Source: Phallusia mammillata
Lineage: Eukaryota > Chordata > Ascidiacea > Phlebobranchia > Ascidiidae
Assembly (NCBI GenBank): GCA_003260075.1
Contig: QLIY01000411.1
Span: 1-64,000, forward strand
Length of the DNA: 64,000 bases
Direction: 5' to 3'
Shown: piece by piece, positions 23,459-35,875 of the stretch
How positions within the stretch are numbered: position 1 is the first letter of the stretch
Layout of the letters: every line of letters starts with the position of its first letter
Translations under genes and position numbers: made by a program
The notes under the pieces: model-generated
Told to the model about the DNA's origin: nothing
The model's database searches: none
Seen by the model: only the letters and a program-made list of their open reading frames with translations

Positions 23459-25339
23459 ATGGAAACAGGTATGCCCCTTTTTTTCTTTGTGTTCTGATCT
23501 CATTGACATTCTCATGTGTACATTTACAGATAATAACCGGAAGACGTTTAGTGGAAAACTTTTTAAAGACGTTGATCATTTCGTAAATGATGATGGTCAG
23601 TATCTTTTCTACAAGACATGGAAACCAGAAAATCCTGTCGAGTCAGTCCTAAAATGCTGTTTCAGCATAGCCAAAATTAAAACAGGACCTTTTGAAGTTC
23701 AATCGTTTATGACCATCTTTGATATTTACAGATTTCTCTTATGCGTGGTTCATGGATTTGGAGGACATGTTGTAAGATTTGATGAATTGTCATCTCATGT
23801 AAATTCAATAGGCGGGCTGGCTTTTGGAAATGACCACGGTAAATATTACACTTATTCTGTTTAATAGGAACAATTGTATATTTGTGTTTGTATGTTTAGT
23901 TGGCCATGGTGAGAGTGAGGGGAGTCGCACAACAACACATGACTACAATGTCATTATTAGAGATTTTATTCAACTGACAGAAAAAATGAAAAAAGAATAT
24001 CCTGATGTACCTGTTTTTATCTATGGGCAATCAATGGTTTGTTCCCAGTTAAAAACAGTAGACCTGTTAAGCCAACAATCCATTCTAATTTTTCACATTT
24101 TTTAGGGTGGTGCATTATCAGTTCTTGCTGCATGTGATAAACCTGAGCTTTTCAAAGGAATTATAACTGTTGGTGGAATGTTTGTTAAAGACCCAGCATT
24201 GCAATCTCCAATCAAGGTTTGAAAGAGGATTACTTTTTGCAACCAAGATGCTTGTGTCAAACTGCTGACTTTATCTAAAAAACTTATATCTCTGATTTAT
24301 TTAATTTCTGAAAGTTTTTTTTTGTAATTTTTTTATTTTCATGTTAATATATTTAAATGTTTTTTATTTCACAGAAATTTCTTCTTCAGTTTGCATCTGC
24401 AATTGTCCCAAATTTGCAAGTTACAAATTTAACTGACAATAAAAGCACTAGGGATGAAGTGGAGGTAATACATTTATCTTTTTTGTTAAAGCAAAGAACA
24501 CACTTCTGTGTGTAATTCCTTTACTAAAAACGGACACATCTTAAGTTCTTTTTTCTTTCCTGTAGCTTGTCTATGCACTTTTGTATGTTTATTGGACTGT
24601 TTAGCATCTTTTTTGGTCAACTTTATTCCTTGTCTCAAAATGTTAGTTTTATGTATAGTCTGTAAAACAACATTTTTTTAAAACTTATTGCAGAAAGAAA
24701 AATCACTGTCCGATCCCCTTAAAAACAGTGTTGTAAAGTGTCAGATGGCATATCAACTGTTGCGCATTATGGAAAAAATAGAGGAAATTATGCCCACCTT
24801 GAAAATTCCTTTCCTTGCAATGCATGGAGATGCAGACACAACATGTAGTGTGGAAGGTTCAAAAAATTTGCATAAGGTGGCTCAAAGTGAAGACAAAACT
24901 CTGAAGGTAAGTGGCTTGGGAACACAGATGGAAGTAAAAGGTCAAATACTGAATTGTAGTTACTTATGAATGCCTGTTGTTTATGGGCCCCCTGTTGATA
25001 GATGTATATACTGTCCACACCTAGCACTACAAATTTGCTTGGCTTATAAATATAAAATGTAAAAAGAGCATATTTTGAATTCTTTCTGAAATTGTCTATC
25101 TATAGTGCATGTGGTGGATGTCTTATTTGTCTTTGAAATGTCACTGGATGGTGCCAAAGAGTTATTTACACCCAAAACTTTTTAATTGCTTGAAACAGGC
25201 AGTCCCATTCAGCTGAAACTTTATGATTCTTACTTCTCAGATCTACAAGGATTGCTGTCATGATCTTATACATGAAATTCAACCTGACAGAGACCAATGT
25301 TTTGAGGATATACGTTTGTGGTTAAAAGAGCACATTTGA
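23459..25339 (+). CDS. mgll: Monoglyceride lipase (MAGL), serine hydrolase
   Basis: Hydrolyses monoacylglycerols, including 2-arachidonoylglycerol, to fatty acid and glycerol; membrane-associated alpha/beta hydrolase. Eight exons in phase: 23459-23468, 23530-23641, 23732-23838, 23900-24036, 24106-24216, 24375-24464, 24694-24906, 25241-25339, giving 292 residues (vertebrate MGLL is about 300). Exon 1 is only 10 bp (ATG GAA ACA G). The catalytic triad is present: Ser121 in GQSMGG, Asp237 in HGDADT, His267 in CCHDL. The oxyanion-region HGFGGH and the VGHGESEG motif match the family. The intron 23642-23731 is 90 bp, has no stop and keeps frame if retained; removing it (donor GTCAGT) restores alignment with MGLL (KPENPVE then FLLCVVHG). 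Confidence 0.93.
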
Positions 25340-26398
25340 AATCCAGCTAATGGACACTTGCTCGACCCACTGATCAAATTGTTAAACATTTTTTTCTTAA
25401 TACCTCAACACTGCTCATGTTTTGTTGTCATTTTATGTGTACTATTGCAATGTAATATAGTCCAAAGAAGTTTGAGTGCAATTTTTTCAAGTAAACAGTG
25501 TTTTAAAATAAGGTTGTTTCTATTGTCGTTCTTGTGGTCTCATTCGACAGTAGGACTTAATCGCAAGTACCTAATAATAAGCGCAGTTGTGCTGCTACCA
25601 TTTGTATCACCGGCGAAATAAACTCAACTCAAAAGTGGGAAAAAAAGAAACAGTTAGTTTGCACAATTTGACAAACAGGTCTTGTTAACAAGAGATAACA
25701 ACGAAAAAGCGTTTTTTGACTATGCTTACAGCTCGCAGATAGCATCGATTGAACACCCTTATGCACAGTTTTGACAACAACGACTGTCAATGAATGCATT
25801 ACTTAAACGGTTTGGGTCTTTGGAATTAGCTGTTTGTAGACTACATTATTTCTTTAAAAAGTTTCGCAAGCTGCAAGGTCATCTCGTGACAACCTCAATT
25901 GATGCAAATTTTAGTTGTCAAGCTCGTCCCCATCCCGCCAAATTTTGCGTGACGTTTTCCATTGTCTGGCTTCCCAAGTTGGGAATCAATTGATTCGCTC
26001 GCATGCTTGAACGAACATGTTCTACAACAAATCTCGCGTAGTGGGCAAGAGAAAAGAGAAATAAGGCGGAGGAGAAGGGCAACGAGCGTCCACAACACGA
26101 GGTCGGTCGATTCAACGCGGGCGAACAACTGCTGTAAAAAAGGCTTTAGTTATGCGCTGCCGCAGACGGCGGGAATTTACAGCCCAACGGCTTCTGAAGG
26201 GTTGGTTGTAGGTCGCTTCTGGTCATGTGTTGCTGCCAGCACGGACAATCGGCTTAGAGGACAATATTTGTTACTACGCTAATGAGACCTGACTACTGAC
26301 TAGTAGCTGATCAGATAAGTGGTCGCAGTCCAGTTAACAGTGTAACAAAGACCTTGCGGTTTGCAGTGATAGGTGCAGTTTTTGGCGAAAAGGTCACA
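25340..26398. other. MGLL 3' flank and RNASEH2C 5' flank
   Basis: AATAAA at 25617-25622 is the likely MGLL poly(A) signal. The rest (25640-26398) shows no coding exon. A small acceptor-like ggtttgcag (26357-26365) lies about 33 bp before the RNASEH2C ATG. Confidence 0.5.
25617..25622 (+). terminator. AATAAA poly(A) signal of MGLL
   Basis: First consensus signal after the MGLL stop (about 280 bp downstream), in an otherwise non-coding stretch. Confidence 0.5.
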
Positions 26399-26809
26399 AT
26401 GAGTATCAAAGTCAATTGTGATAAACACCTTTTATTAGAGGCATCCGCTCTCAATCATATGCCTTGTACGATTGATGGAAATGAAAAAGCAAATGTGTCG
26501 ACGTATTTTCGACCTCAACAAACAAGTCAAAACAGTTTGAAAAATGTTTTGCGATCTTCGTTTCGGGGACGCCCATTAGAAGGCAAAACGATTAACATTC
26601 CTGACGGATATGTTGGCCTTATATTTGAAGAAAAACGGAAGCCCTTTTCGGAAGACGAAGACCGGACTTTGGACCTAACACATTCGTTTGACTGTTTCCA
26701 ACAATGGTATTTGGATTCACAGTATCTAAGCAAAAACACTGTTCAGGGTGCTTGTGAAACTTGGACAAGGCATATTGCTGCTGCTATTCATGAACCTATT
26801 GAAGAATAA
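26399..26809 (+). CDS. rnaseh2c: Ribonuclease H2 subunit C
   Basis: Non-catalytic subunit of the nuclear RNase H2 heterotrimer, which removes ribonucleotides from DNA and degrades RNA:DNA hybrids; subunits B and C form a scaffold for catalytic subunit A. Single exon, 136 residues from the ATG at 26399, near the size of the human protein (about 164). The core signature is clear: SFRGRPLEGKTINIPDGYVG at about 57-76, followed by LIFEEKRKP, then an acidic linker, a FDCFQQWYLD aromatic stretch, and WTRHIAAAIHEPI at the C-terminus, all of which line up with the human order. The frame is open 15 codons upstream of the chosen Met, but the similarity to the family (beginning near LEASALNHMPC) needs only the chosen start. 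AATAAA overlaps the stop (26805-26810). Confidence 0.85.
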   Translation: MSIKVNCDKHLLLEASALNHMPCTIDGNEKANVSTYFRPQQTSQNSLKNVLRSSFRGRPLEGKTINIPDGYVGLIFEEKRKPFSEDEDRTLDLTHSFDCFQQWYLDSQYLSKNTVQGACETWTRHIAAAIHEPIEE

Positions 26810-26959
26810 ACGTGACAGACAGTTGTTACTTTGTATTAGCAATATTTAACAAATGTTTCAACCATATGTTGCAAGTAATGATTTGTGTTTTGTTTCTTAA
26901 GTGTTTATTTATACATATACAAACATTGCAAAGCAAAATTTGTTCCGTGCCGAAGAAAA

Positions 26960-29900
26960 ATGGAACCATATAATTCAGATTTGGTGATTTTTGCTGAGAA
27001 ACTAAGGTAACTGTTTGTAAATATTTGACAACATACCATGTATGTTATTGATTTTCTGATGATATAGCATGTTTTTGCAGGGAAAAGATGCAAGACTACA
27101 AACCAGCATTAATTCGACAACGCCGTCCAATGTTCCGTGCCTATCCTGATGTGTTTATGGGATGTGAAGCTGTTACCTGGGTGGTTAACAACTCTGAATT
27201 AAGTGAGTAGTTTAGATGATTGCTTTTTTAGATTTGCTGTTTTGTTTTAATTGCAATATTACAGAAAAGACTAGTGAGAAAAACAACAATGGAAGTACCA
27301 TTGGAGAAAGTGATTCAAGTTTGACAGAATGTGATGCCATAGGGCTTTTCCAGAAGTTAATGGATGCTGGACTTCTTCGAAATGGTAAACATACAAATTG
27401 AGGTTTTGATATTAAACACTTACTACAGACCAAATAAACATTTATGAAACTCTTTGTTTAGTTCAAACCATGGAAGGATTTCAAAATGACAGATCACTTT
27501 ATCGATTTTCATCTGATGATCATGACCAAGAAGGAGACACTTTTGTTCGCTCTGTTGCATTTGGATATAGATTGTACAAAAAGTAATATATACAAACTTT
27601 TTAAAATCGTTTGTATGTGTTATGTGGTACTTAACAGCTTTTGTTTTTTAGTGCATGTGACAGTACATCTGGGTTGTTTCAAAAAGTGTGTGCCTTTGGA
27701 CAACTAGTATCATCTGAATCCTTGAAGGCATCTGATATAGTTTCATGGCTGGTCACAAATGGACTTTGTAAATCAAGGGAAGCAGCTGTTGAACAATGTG
27801 CATCGATGTGTTCACACAAAGTCATCAAATCAGGTAAATTTCCTTGAATCTTAAACCACTCTTCTCAGTAGTAATTATTTCACATCACATGCTACAAAAG
27901 CTATAATGTGGGGCGTTTCAAACCTGTAGTTGTTTATTGCTATTGAGTCAATTGGAGGGGGTGATTACGTTTTGTTGATGCGTCAAGTCGTTTTCACAGG
28001 AGAAACTCGCTGTCTTACTTACCTTACGTAAATCCCTGTGAATCAGAATGTTTGCGCAGGCAGTGATACAGCGTTTATACCGGACGATTTCCGTCCTAGC
28101 AACCACTCTACTATGAGAGGTCAAGTAATTGGGTGTTGGCTTTCGCAACGAGCGACTGTGGCTTGTTTGCATTCCCAAAGGGTACAGTTAACTTTGATGG
28201 TTGTTGGTATAGCGTCCTTAGTGCCGTGCGCAGCAAGCGCCACGTCGTTTGGTCACGCTTGGATAAATGCTGCGTTACTTCACGTATTAATTCAAGGTTC
28301 AGTCCATTTACTATTACTGTAACCTATTTAAAGGTCGAATCCCTTTAAACTGTCTTGTGTGTTGACTCTAAACGTTTAGAAATACGTTTAGGTTACTGGT
28401 GTGTAAACAATTCTAACCCCATCTTATTTTTTTTGTATTTTTGTGTTGAGCGACATTTCATTTATTGACAAAATGCTTTGGACTCTGTCACACATTAGAG
28501 TTTTCTTGGGTTTATGATATATCATTGTTTCCGCAACATGTCAAGCTGTTCACTCCGGACATACGCACTTGCAACACGCAACAACGCTTCCGTACGCCAC
28601 GGGGCACTTAGTTTCTACATACCTGAGCCCAGCAGTTGTCAGATCGATGTCACTATAGTACTATAGTAACACTCGCTTCTGTCACAGCCGCACAATTGGT
28701 GTTACCAACTGGTCACTGTCCAAGGCTTATGTTTCGTGTTTTAGGCTGCGTCGTGGTGCTCAGCTTGTCTAATTTTACAAAATCGTTTGTTCTTTATACG
28801 TTGTCCTAAATAACACAGATCGGGTGCGCGAAAGGTGGCTAATTTGTTGTGGGATAACGACAGGTGGTAACTAAAAACGGTTTACCTGTGACTAAAACAG
28901 AATCCTTATCAAAAATAGGGATAAATAAGGAAGCATCGTCACGGTTAGCAAACAATTGCAAAAAGTTTTGTGTATGTGGCATGTTTGCTTTAGGAATGAC
29001 ATCATTGTAGCTCACCAAACCGACCATTAAATATTTATTTCGTTTCGTTTTTGCTTGTGAGCCGTTAGTGCCACGCACAAGGCAAAGGGAGCACCTTATA
29101 TGGTGCAACTCGAAAGTCATGATATTTATGGGCAAAAACCAATCGCTGGTCCGGTCTCTGCGATACAGAGATTTCCAATTGCAACCCAGTCGGACTATGT
29201 TCCAAAAATAACCCAACACTGCTAAATACCGGCTCCAATCAGGCAAAATGCCGCGAGACAACCTTGTGAACGATCCGAAATGGCCAGTTGCTAACGTCGC
29301 AACCGGGCTTGCAACGCGATTCGCCTCGGTCACGCCTCGATCAGGCGCGTTTTGCGTGATCGGTATTTTTAGGCTGCAGGCGTTATGCTGGCATACAGTC
29401 GCGGCCTGACCGAACTGCTGGCCTTTGCATCAATGAGCGTTTGGTGTGCCACAGAATTGACACGTTGTTCCAGTTACATCATCATATTACAAGCATGATT
29501 ACGAAGTTCAGGCCTGACAAATGTGGAAATGGTAGACAGGGAGACTTTGCATCCTAACGGCATGTGATCTGACTGTGACATTACTTGTATGCAAGACTTT
29601 AAGTGTAAACACGCCCATCAAACTATCATTCTACATTGCTTGTAGAAAATGTGGCGCAACTCACCATATCGATTTCGGGGTCATCACCTCTTATTTCTGC
29701 CTTCATGACAAGTAACACGCTTACCCTCGTATGTTTTACCGTCTCGTATCGCAACCTCGTTATGTAATACTATCTGTATGCTGTTTCTGATGTGGAGTTT
29801 GTAACTGGACATGTCCTGTTATTGACGTCACTTGTGAAACCGGATTACCGGAAGGTTTGGCGCAACTCGCAAGTAAATAAGGGTCACTCGCAATTGTCGA

Positions 29901-32900
29901 AACGTTGTTGTAATTTACCACCACTCTTCATATTCCTGTATGCAAATCCTTTACTCCCGGTTGAATCAACCATTGTTTTCTTACGAGGTTGTATGAAAAG
30001 GTTTTTAAACTATTGGAACTTTGTGTAACCCCTACTGCTTTACCCCACGTGATAATAACAATACCGTGTTTAGAAAGGCTGTGAATGACGCATACATGAT
30101 GTGCCAACGTGTTGTGGCATGTTTACTATTTTAGGGCATTTGTAAGAGGATTATCTCTTGTAAGGTTGGCAAACACCATCGTTGTAGATTTGAATGTAGT
30201 ATTTTTTTTGTTTAGCCAGCAGAAACGTTTTACCCTTTAGCGATATATCCTGCTGTGTTCACTTCAGGCGGAATAGCTATATTGGTATGTTACGCATGTA
30301 CTGATAATGGAAATGATCGTGGTGGTCCGCTTACGTGTTCTCACCGCACAATATAAGAATCAATATTGAAAGATTATCACTCTCAATTGAAGGCCTTCTC
30401 TTGGGATGTGGCATGCTCCATTGAGTGTTGTTTGATCGACCACCGCCATCGTTCCGCTTACTTCAAACCACGTGTTGTTGTTTACAACCCTCGCCAGACA
30501 CAACTGTCCCACTTATTACGTCACCGACAGTTTTGACGCGGGTTTTCTGTGAATCATTGCTGTTTTTCGGGCTGTTTGTTTTCAGAGTCTATTTAATAGT
30601 CCAATGTACGACAACACCCAAATTGAACTCACGTGAACTCGGCCGCGAGGATTGTATGTTTCTTTTATGTCGCTAATAATGTTCGTTAAGTTCACTGCTG
30701 TAAGTTTGACTTGTTTGCTATTTGACTTGACTTTAATTATACAAGGCTAAAGTTTGCCCCTGGGTAAAAGCCGACGTCCATACAGGAGATATGATGACAG
30801 GCTTTCAATTTAACGCCCATAATTATATTTTAATGAAACGAACTCGTGTTAAACACACGACCCGCGGTGAGCGTATTTGCGTCAATGAAAAGTGACTTTC
30901 TGCTCAACGATCTGCTGACGTAAAAAGTCGGTTTACCACAACACTTCACATGCAAAATTAATTGTTTGCGAGAAATGCATTACATCGTGTTTGTTGTCAT
31001 ATTAACCGATTAGTCTTGGTGTTGGTGCGTTGCAGCAAGCTTGTTTACTTGCTAAACCCAAATAACCTCTGCTTTCGAACTGACCTGATTTCCATTTACA
31101 CGTCAGTTTAACAGCTTTTCCGAAACGGACAGAACGACAATGTGTGCTAAAATGCCACCTAATTTTGGTTTGTTTATTGTTAACAAAACTGATGCGCCGT
31201 TAAGGAGGAAGCAGCATAGCTTTGTTGTTACCATGTGTTCCTACTTAACACGGTTTGTTCTTAGCTACTTCCGTTTGTTTTCGTTACAGTGTTTTCTTTA
31301 ACGACACTTTATTTTTTGTCTTACAGTTGATCCAGAAGTGTCAGAGTTTGGGGACGACAAATCCTTCTTCGTGTTTCTGGTCGACTACACTCGCAAACCA
31401 ATACAAGTGGCTCAATTTCTCTCCGGTTCAACGCCAAGTGGCCCACAGTGCAGCAGTATTACAAGAAACAAACATATCCACCTCAGGTAGCATTTTTATG
31501 TGCCAAGTTTTATGACTCATTCAGTGAACTTTAATAATAATATATGTGTGTGTTCCTTGTCTGATACGCAATGCTACACTGTGCGAATGGCCCGCGGCAG
31601 TGCAGAGATAACATCATTTCTACGGAAGGTCCATCAATATAGTGCTCACACAGCGCACTATTTTACTTTGCTTTTTATTATGCAGACAAACAAGTGATCA
31701 ACTGATGGACCTTTCATTACACAACTCTGCACTTTTGTCGGGCAGAAATTCGCGACATAAAGGTAATAAAATGTTGCGTGGTGCTATATCATTCTGTTGC
31801 AAGTCAATGACAACCATATTCTATTTTTGTAGGCCTATCTACATCATCTGACGATTCTGGCATCGAAAACGGTTCAATGTAAGTACAGTACTATACTGGT
31901 TGCGTAACTATGCGAAAGGTCGCCTTACGAAAGCATACATGCAAGTGTTTCCGTGTAAACACAAAACAAGACAAGATACATGCCTTGCATCATAACCGGT
32001 CGCTTGTGCTGCATTCTTATAATTGCCGTGCAATAGAAAGCTGTTACCGTATTAACTTGAGTAAGAAAAGCACGGACCAAAATTTCCTTCATTCGGAAAA
32101 CATTTTTTTTTCGCTTCGATGTTGTCATGTATGTTGTTGGCGATATGTATTTTATTTGCAACTGCTTTTTTGCCATTTGCCCCGGTTTGACTGCTGATAA
32201 GATCGTCATGGCAACGAAGCCCCGAGGCGCATTGTTGGATGTTTGAGGCCAAAAACGCTATGCAATTATCTTCTAAAAGTGTTCACGGGCGAGAGCTGTC
32301 GGGCTTAGCAAACGGGCCATGATCTCAGGCCATTCGGGTGCAACAAACCGTGAATTGAGTCTCGAGCTGCAGCTCGCACGGCATCTCCGGCGGCCCTTTA
32401 TAGATCCTTTACATACTTACGTAACAAGAGATTTGCAGAGGCGGGTCGTGGAGGGGTTAACCTGCTTTTCACTGCACACAAAATTTCGAACGCTTGAGTT
32501 TTTTGAGTTGCAGCTTGCACCGGCTAAATAGAGTGTGTACAGAGTCACGTATTTCAGTCTTTTCTTTAAAAATGATAAAGATAGATTTAACAAGACGAAC
32601 TCTATTTCTATCCATCATTTCAAATAACAACCAACGTTAAGCCCCAAAACATCGCTTTGTGAAATTCAAAAAAACTCTAATTTTAAAGCCGAGTGTCTGT
32701 CTGAGAGGTTTGTAAAATTTTGCCGATTTTGTTAAAAATCGTGCTGTGACAGTTCTACGATTTCCGGTAATTGTGCGGACTCGTGTGCTTATTGCGTATG
32801 GACGTGAAAGGCGTGTTCCCACTTTAGCCACTGAGCGAATTGCCTTCGCAGCATACGCTGGAGTGTAGGATGTGTGATTTGGAAACTGGGTTATTTTTAT

Positions 32901-35875
32901 GTTGTTTTCAAAACGTGGTTTAGTTTGGTAAACCTAGGACCAAATTTTAAACCTAAGAATTTAAATGTGGCCTTCTACACAAAGGCACAAAAACCAAAAA
33001 AAAAAAATTCGTTGGAGAATAGAACTCAAATTTTATGTCCTTTCATAACCACAACGTATCATGCGGACAAGGCGTGCTCAGCTAACCAGCGCATGCTACA
33101 TTTTATTGACGCTTTAAACCGGTTTTATATACCGGATCAAAGCGGTTCGGTCGCACAGCTCACTCTGTACCAGTCTTTGCCCAAACAAACCATTGTAAAT
33201 CATTGTTTGGAATCACTGAGTCAGACTTGTCTCTTCAACCGCTGGACCCGAAAACATGCCTCGGTGGCGCGAATCGTAACCGCACCTATGTTATGGCAAA
33301 CTCGATGCGTCATGTTGTTAATGATTAAGCTCACCTTTTGACGTTACAATTCCCATTGGCCCTGCATGGGTCTTGTTTAAATAGGTGTTGCTTTTGGGCT
33401 TATATTTGCCTTTGGGCGCGGGAGTATTTCCTCAGCCCACTGTCTGCCAAATATGGTGTGCACACTTGAATGTAAACTCGTGAATGAGTGATGGCACAAA
33501 GGCCTCAACACAAAGAAGCGTTGTGACAGAATAATAACTTATTTTATCTCTCATTTCAAGTGCTATAAAATGAAAAAAAGACTGTCGATTTTACGTACAT
33601 AAGTTTTACAGCCTCCTTGGGCGAAAAACGACCTAATAGAGTTGGAAAAAGTGCTTTGATTAACTTCAATGTCGTTTTTTCACCAGTTTCCTAACCATTA
33701 AAAGTTTCAGCTTGTTTTTAACATGGCTTAAATATTCGCGGACCTAATAGTAACGTGAAGTAACAAAAACAGTATGGTGTTGTAAAATATTTCGTACATC
33801 GTGTGTGGCTGGAAACTTAAACGTAATTGATTGACAAAAACAGTTTTACACTAACAACCGGTCTAGTTTTACTTAAAATGCTCATGTTTATTTATTTTTG
33901 TTTACAGTTCGCCTCCATCCTACAAATCCTTGCTGAAAAGCGACGGTAGCATGACAAAGGAAGCTCTACTCCATCCTTCCGCACCATTTGTCAAAAAAGA
34001 CCTAAAGGTAAAAACTGATAAAATGTCAAACGCATCCAACCTTTATTTCACAACACGCCCACGATGTTGGTTGTTCAGCCGGCAACAGAACGGGAAGGCA
34101 TCAGGCAAAAAGCATCCGCTTTGCGACTGCGTGTACTGAGAATCCCAAGTCAACATGGTTAGGAGAAATTCACAAATCCCGTTTAAAACTACACAGCAAA
34201 CAATAAAACGATACCTAGACCACATGCCTTTTGCATAAAACCTATTTGCGTGGATATCAATAGAATGTGCTGCGATTTATTGTAAGAACGGTTTGACAAC
34301 AAAAGGAGCCAAAAGTCGTAATTTACCTCTTTTTTCTCACTGTCAGACCAATCTCAGTTTTTCCACACAAATTTTGCTAAACATTATTAAGTGTGTTTGC
34401 ACATGTATCTTGTACGAAACGGCTAAGGTACCAAAAAAATCCCACATGTTAAACTGATTTTACTGCTTATTCAAATAGAATTAAAACAGAACATTAATAA
34501 ACATAATTGCAGAATAAACATACAATAGTTTACATATAAACACATTCATCAAGTCAACTACCACTGCACACACCAAGCACAACTGAACACTAACACAAGG
34601 TCAAGAACTTAACTGACACCTTGGCACACTGCCACATGGCAAAATCAGTCATGCATCAAACTCAGTGAAGCATAAATAAAAGAACAACTTTTAAATTCAG
34701 CTGGGAATAAATTTTAATTTAACACCACATATAGAAATATTAGCTTGTGTGTTTGTGTACAACGTTGTTGTTTTCCTTGTGTGGCTTTCTCCCTGGGTGT
34801 CCAACAAGTTTCACTTCCAGTTTTGATTTTCTAACGCGTCGTGTTTCTCACAGATCTTTCCTGACCCGGTCGGCTATGGCTTCGTGATCCGCGGCTCTGG
34901 TCCTTGCTATGTAAAGATTGTCGACCCCGACTCCCCCGCTGGCAAAGCTGGACTAATGGTAATTTGCATACATACCACAGACATGTCATGTGGCTTGGCC
35001 CAGAATATGCCATCGTAGCGTGTTATATTACCGCGGCTGCGCAATCAGCTGAGTAATATATAGCCTCGGTGTTTTCCTCGCCACAGTACTCGAATAGTGA
35101 TGACACGTAAGACAATGGATGGTCTTTCTCGCTATATGTGCCATAGTTCCTACATCACCGCTGGTGGCTTGATATAAAGTTACAAATGTCGCTTTCACAC
35201 ATAAAATAAGCAATGCCCTTCTGGCAAATGTATACTGTTTCCATATGTTCCGCTGCACTTTTGTGTTAATTCATTCTTTGCCGCTGGCAATGTCGAGATG
35301 CAATAGCTTGTTATTTTTACACAGGCGAAGCAATACATTGTGAACATTAACAGTCAGCTTGTAACGAATCTACCTCATCCCGAAATCGAAGACCTGATCC
35401 TCAATGGCCCTAAACTACTTAAAATCACCATTATGCAACACATCAAATGCGAAAGACGTAAAGCAAGCGAGGTAAGCAGGATATTTAGTGTTCAACAAAA
35501 ATTACTTTCATTTAGCTTTGACCCCATGGTTTGTCTTGCATTGTTTTTTTTTTAAATCGCAGTCTGGTATAAAATGAAAAAAACAACCCTTTGTTTAAAA
35601 TAAAAAAACTTTTTTCTGCGTAAGGTACATTTTACTATGTCAGGTTCGCGACGTTTTCAACATCTTAACTTTTGGCGCAGAAGTACATGATGACACAGAT
35701 CTTCATTAAAGTGACCCGTTTTCTTTTTTAGCCTACAATTTCGCCTCCAGTTACTCCAACAACGCCGGGGAAGACCCGATCCTCACCCCCACTGCCCTCC
35801 GCGCAGCCTTGGATGAAAAAGCGCGACAGCGACAGCTACCGGGGAATGCACGCAACGGTTATGAGCCGATCGTGA
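26960..35875 (+). CDS. deptor: DEP domain-containing mTOR-interacting protein
   Basis: Inhibitor of mTORC1 and mTORC2 that binds mTOR through its C-terminal half. Twelve exons in phase: 26960-27006, 27081-27202, 27265-27384, 27462-27582, 27652-27833, 31327-31486, 31686-31762, 31833-31878, 33908-34007, 34854-34958, 35325-35471, 35732-35875; 456 residues (human about 409). DEP1 covers about 17-136 ([43 protein letters not shown]). DEP2 covers about 138-235 ([28 protein letters not shown]). The linker holds a candidate beta-TrCP degron (DDSGIENGS, Ser285 and Ser291). The PDZ domain is at about 326-405 ([49 protein letters not shown]). A Pro/Ser-rich tail ([18 protein letters not shown]) extends past the usual end. 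Intron 5 is 3.5 kb, much longer than the rest. The ATG is 150 bp after the RNASEH2C stop. Confidence 0.93.
27834..31326 (+). other. Long DEPTOR intron, no nested gene recognised
   Basis: Separates two exons of the DEP2 domain. It contains a 164-codon open frame on the minus strand (28839-29333) that matches nothing I know and shows no codon or domain pattern. I see no repeat family or RNA gene in it. Confidence 0.5.

Noticed and set aside
28839-29333. 164-codon open frame on the minus strand inside a DEPTOR intron
   Set aside because: No recognisable domain, no start or splice context, ordinary intron composition.
32874-33341. 155-codon plus-strand open frame in a DEPTOR intron
   Set aside because: No domain, not needed by the DEPTOR exon chain, which is in phase without it.
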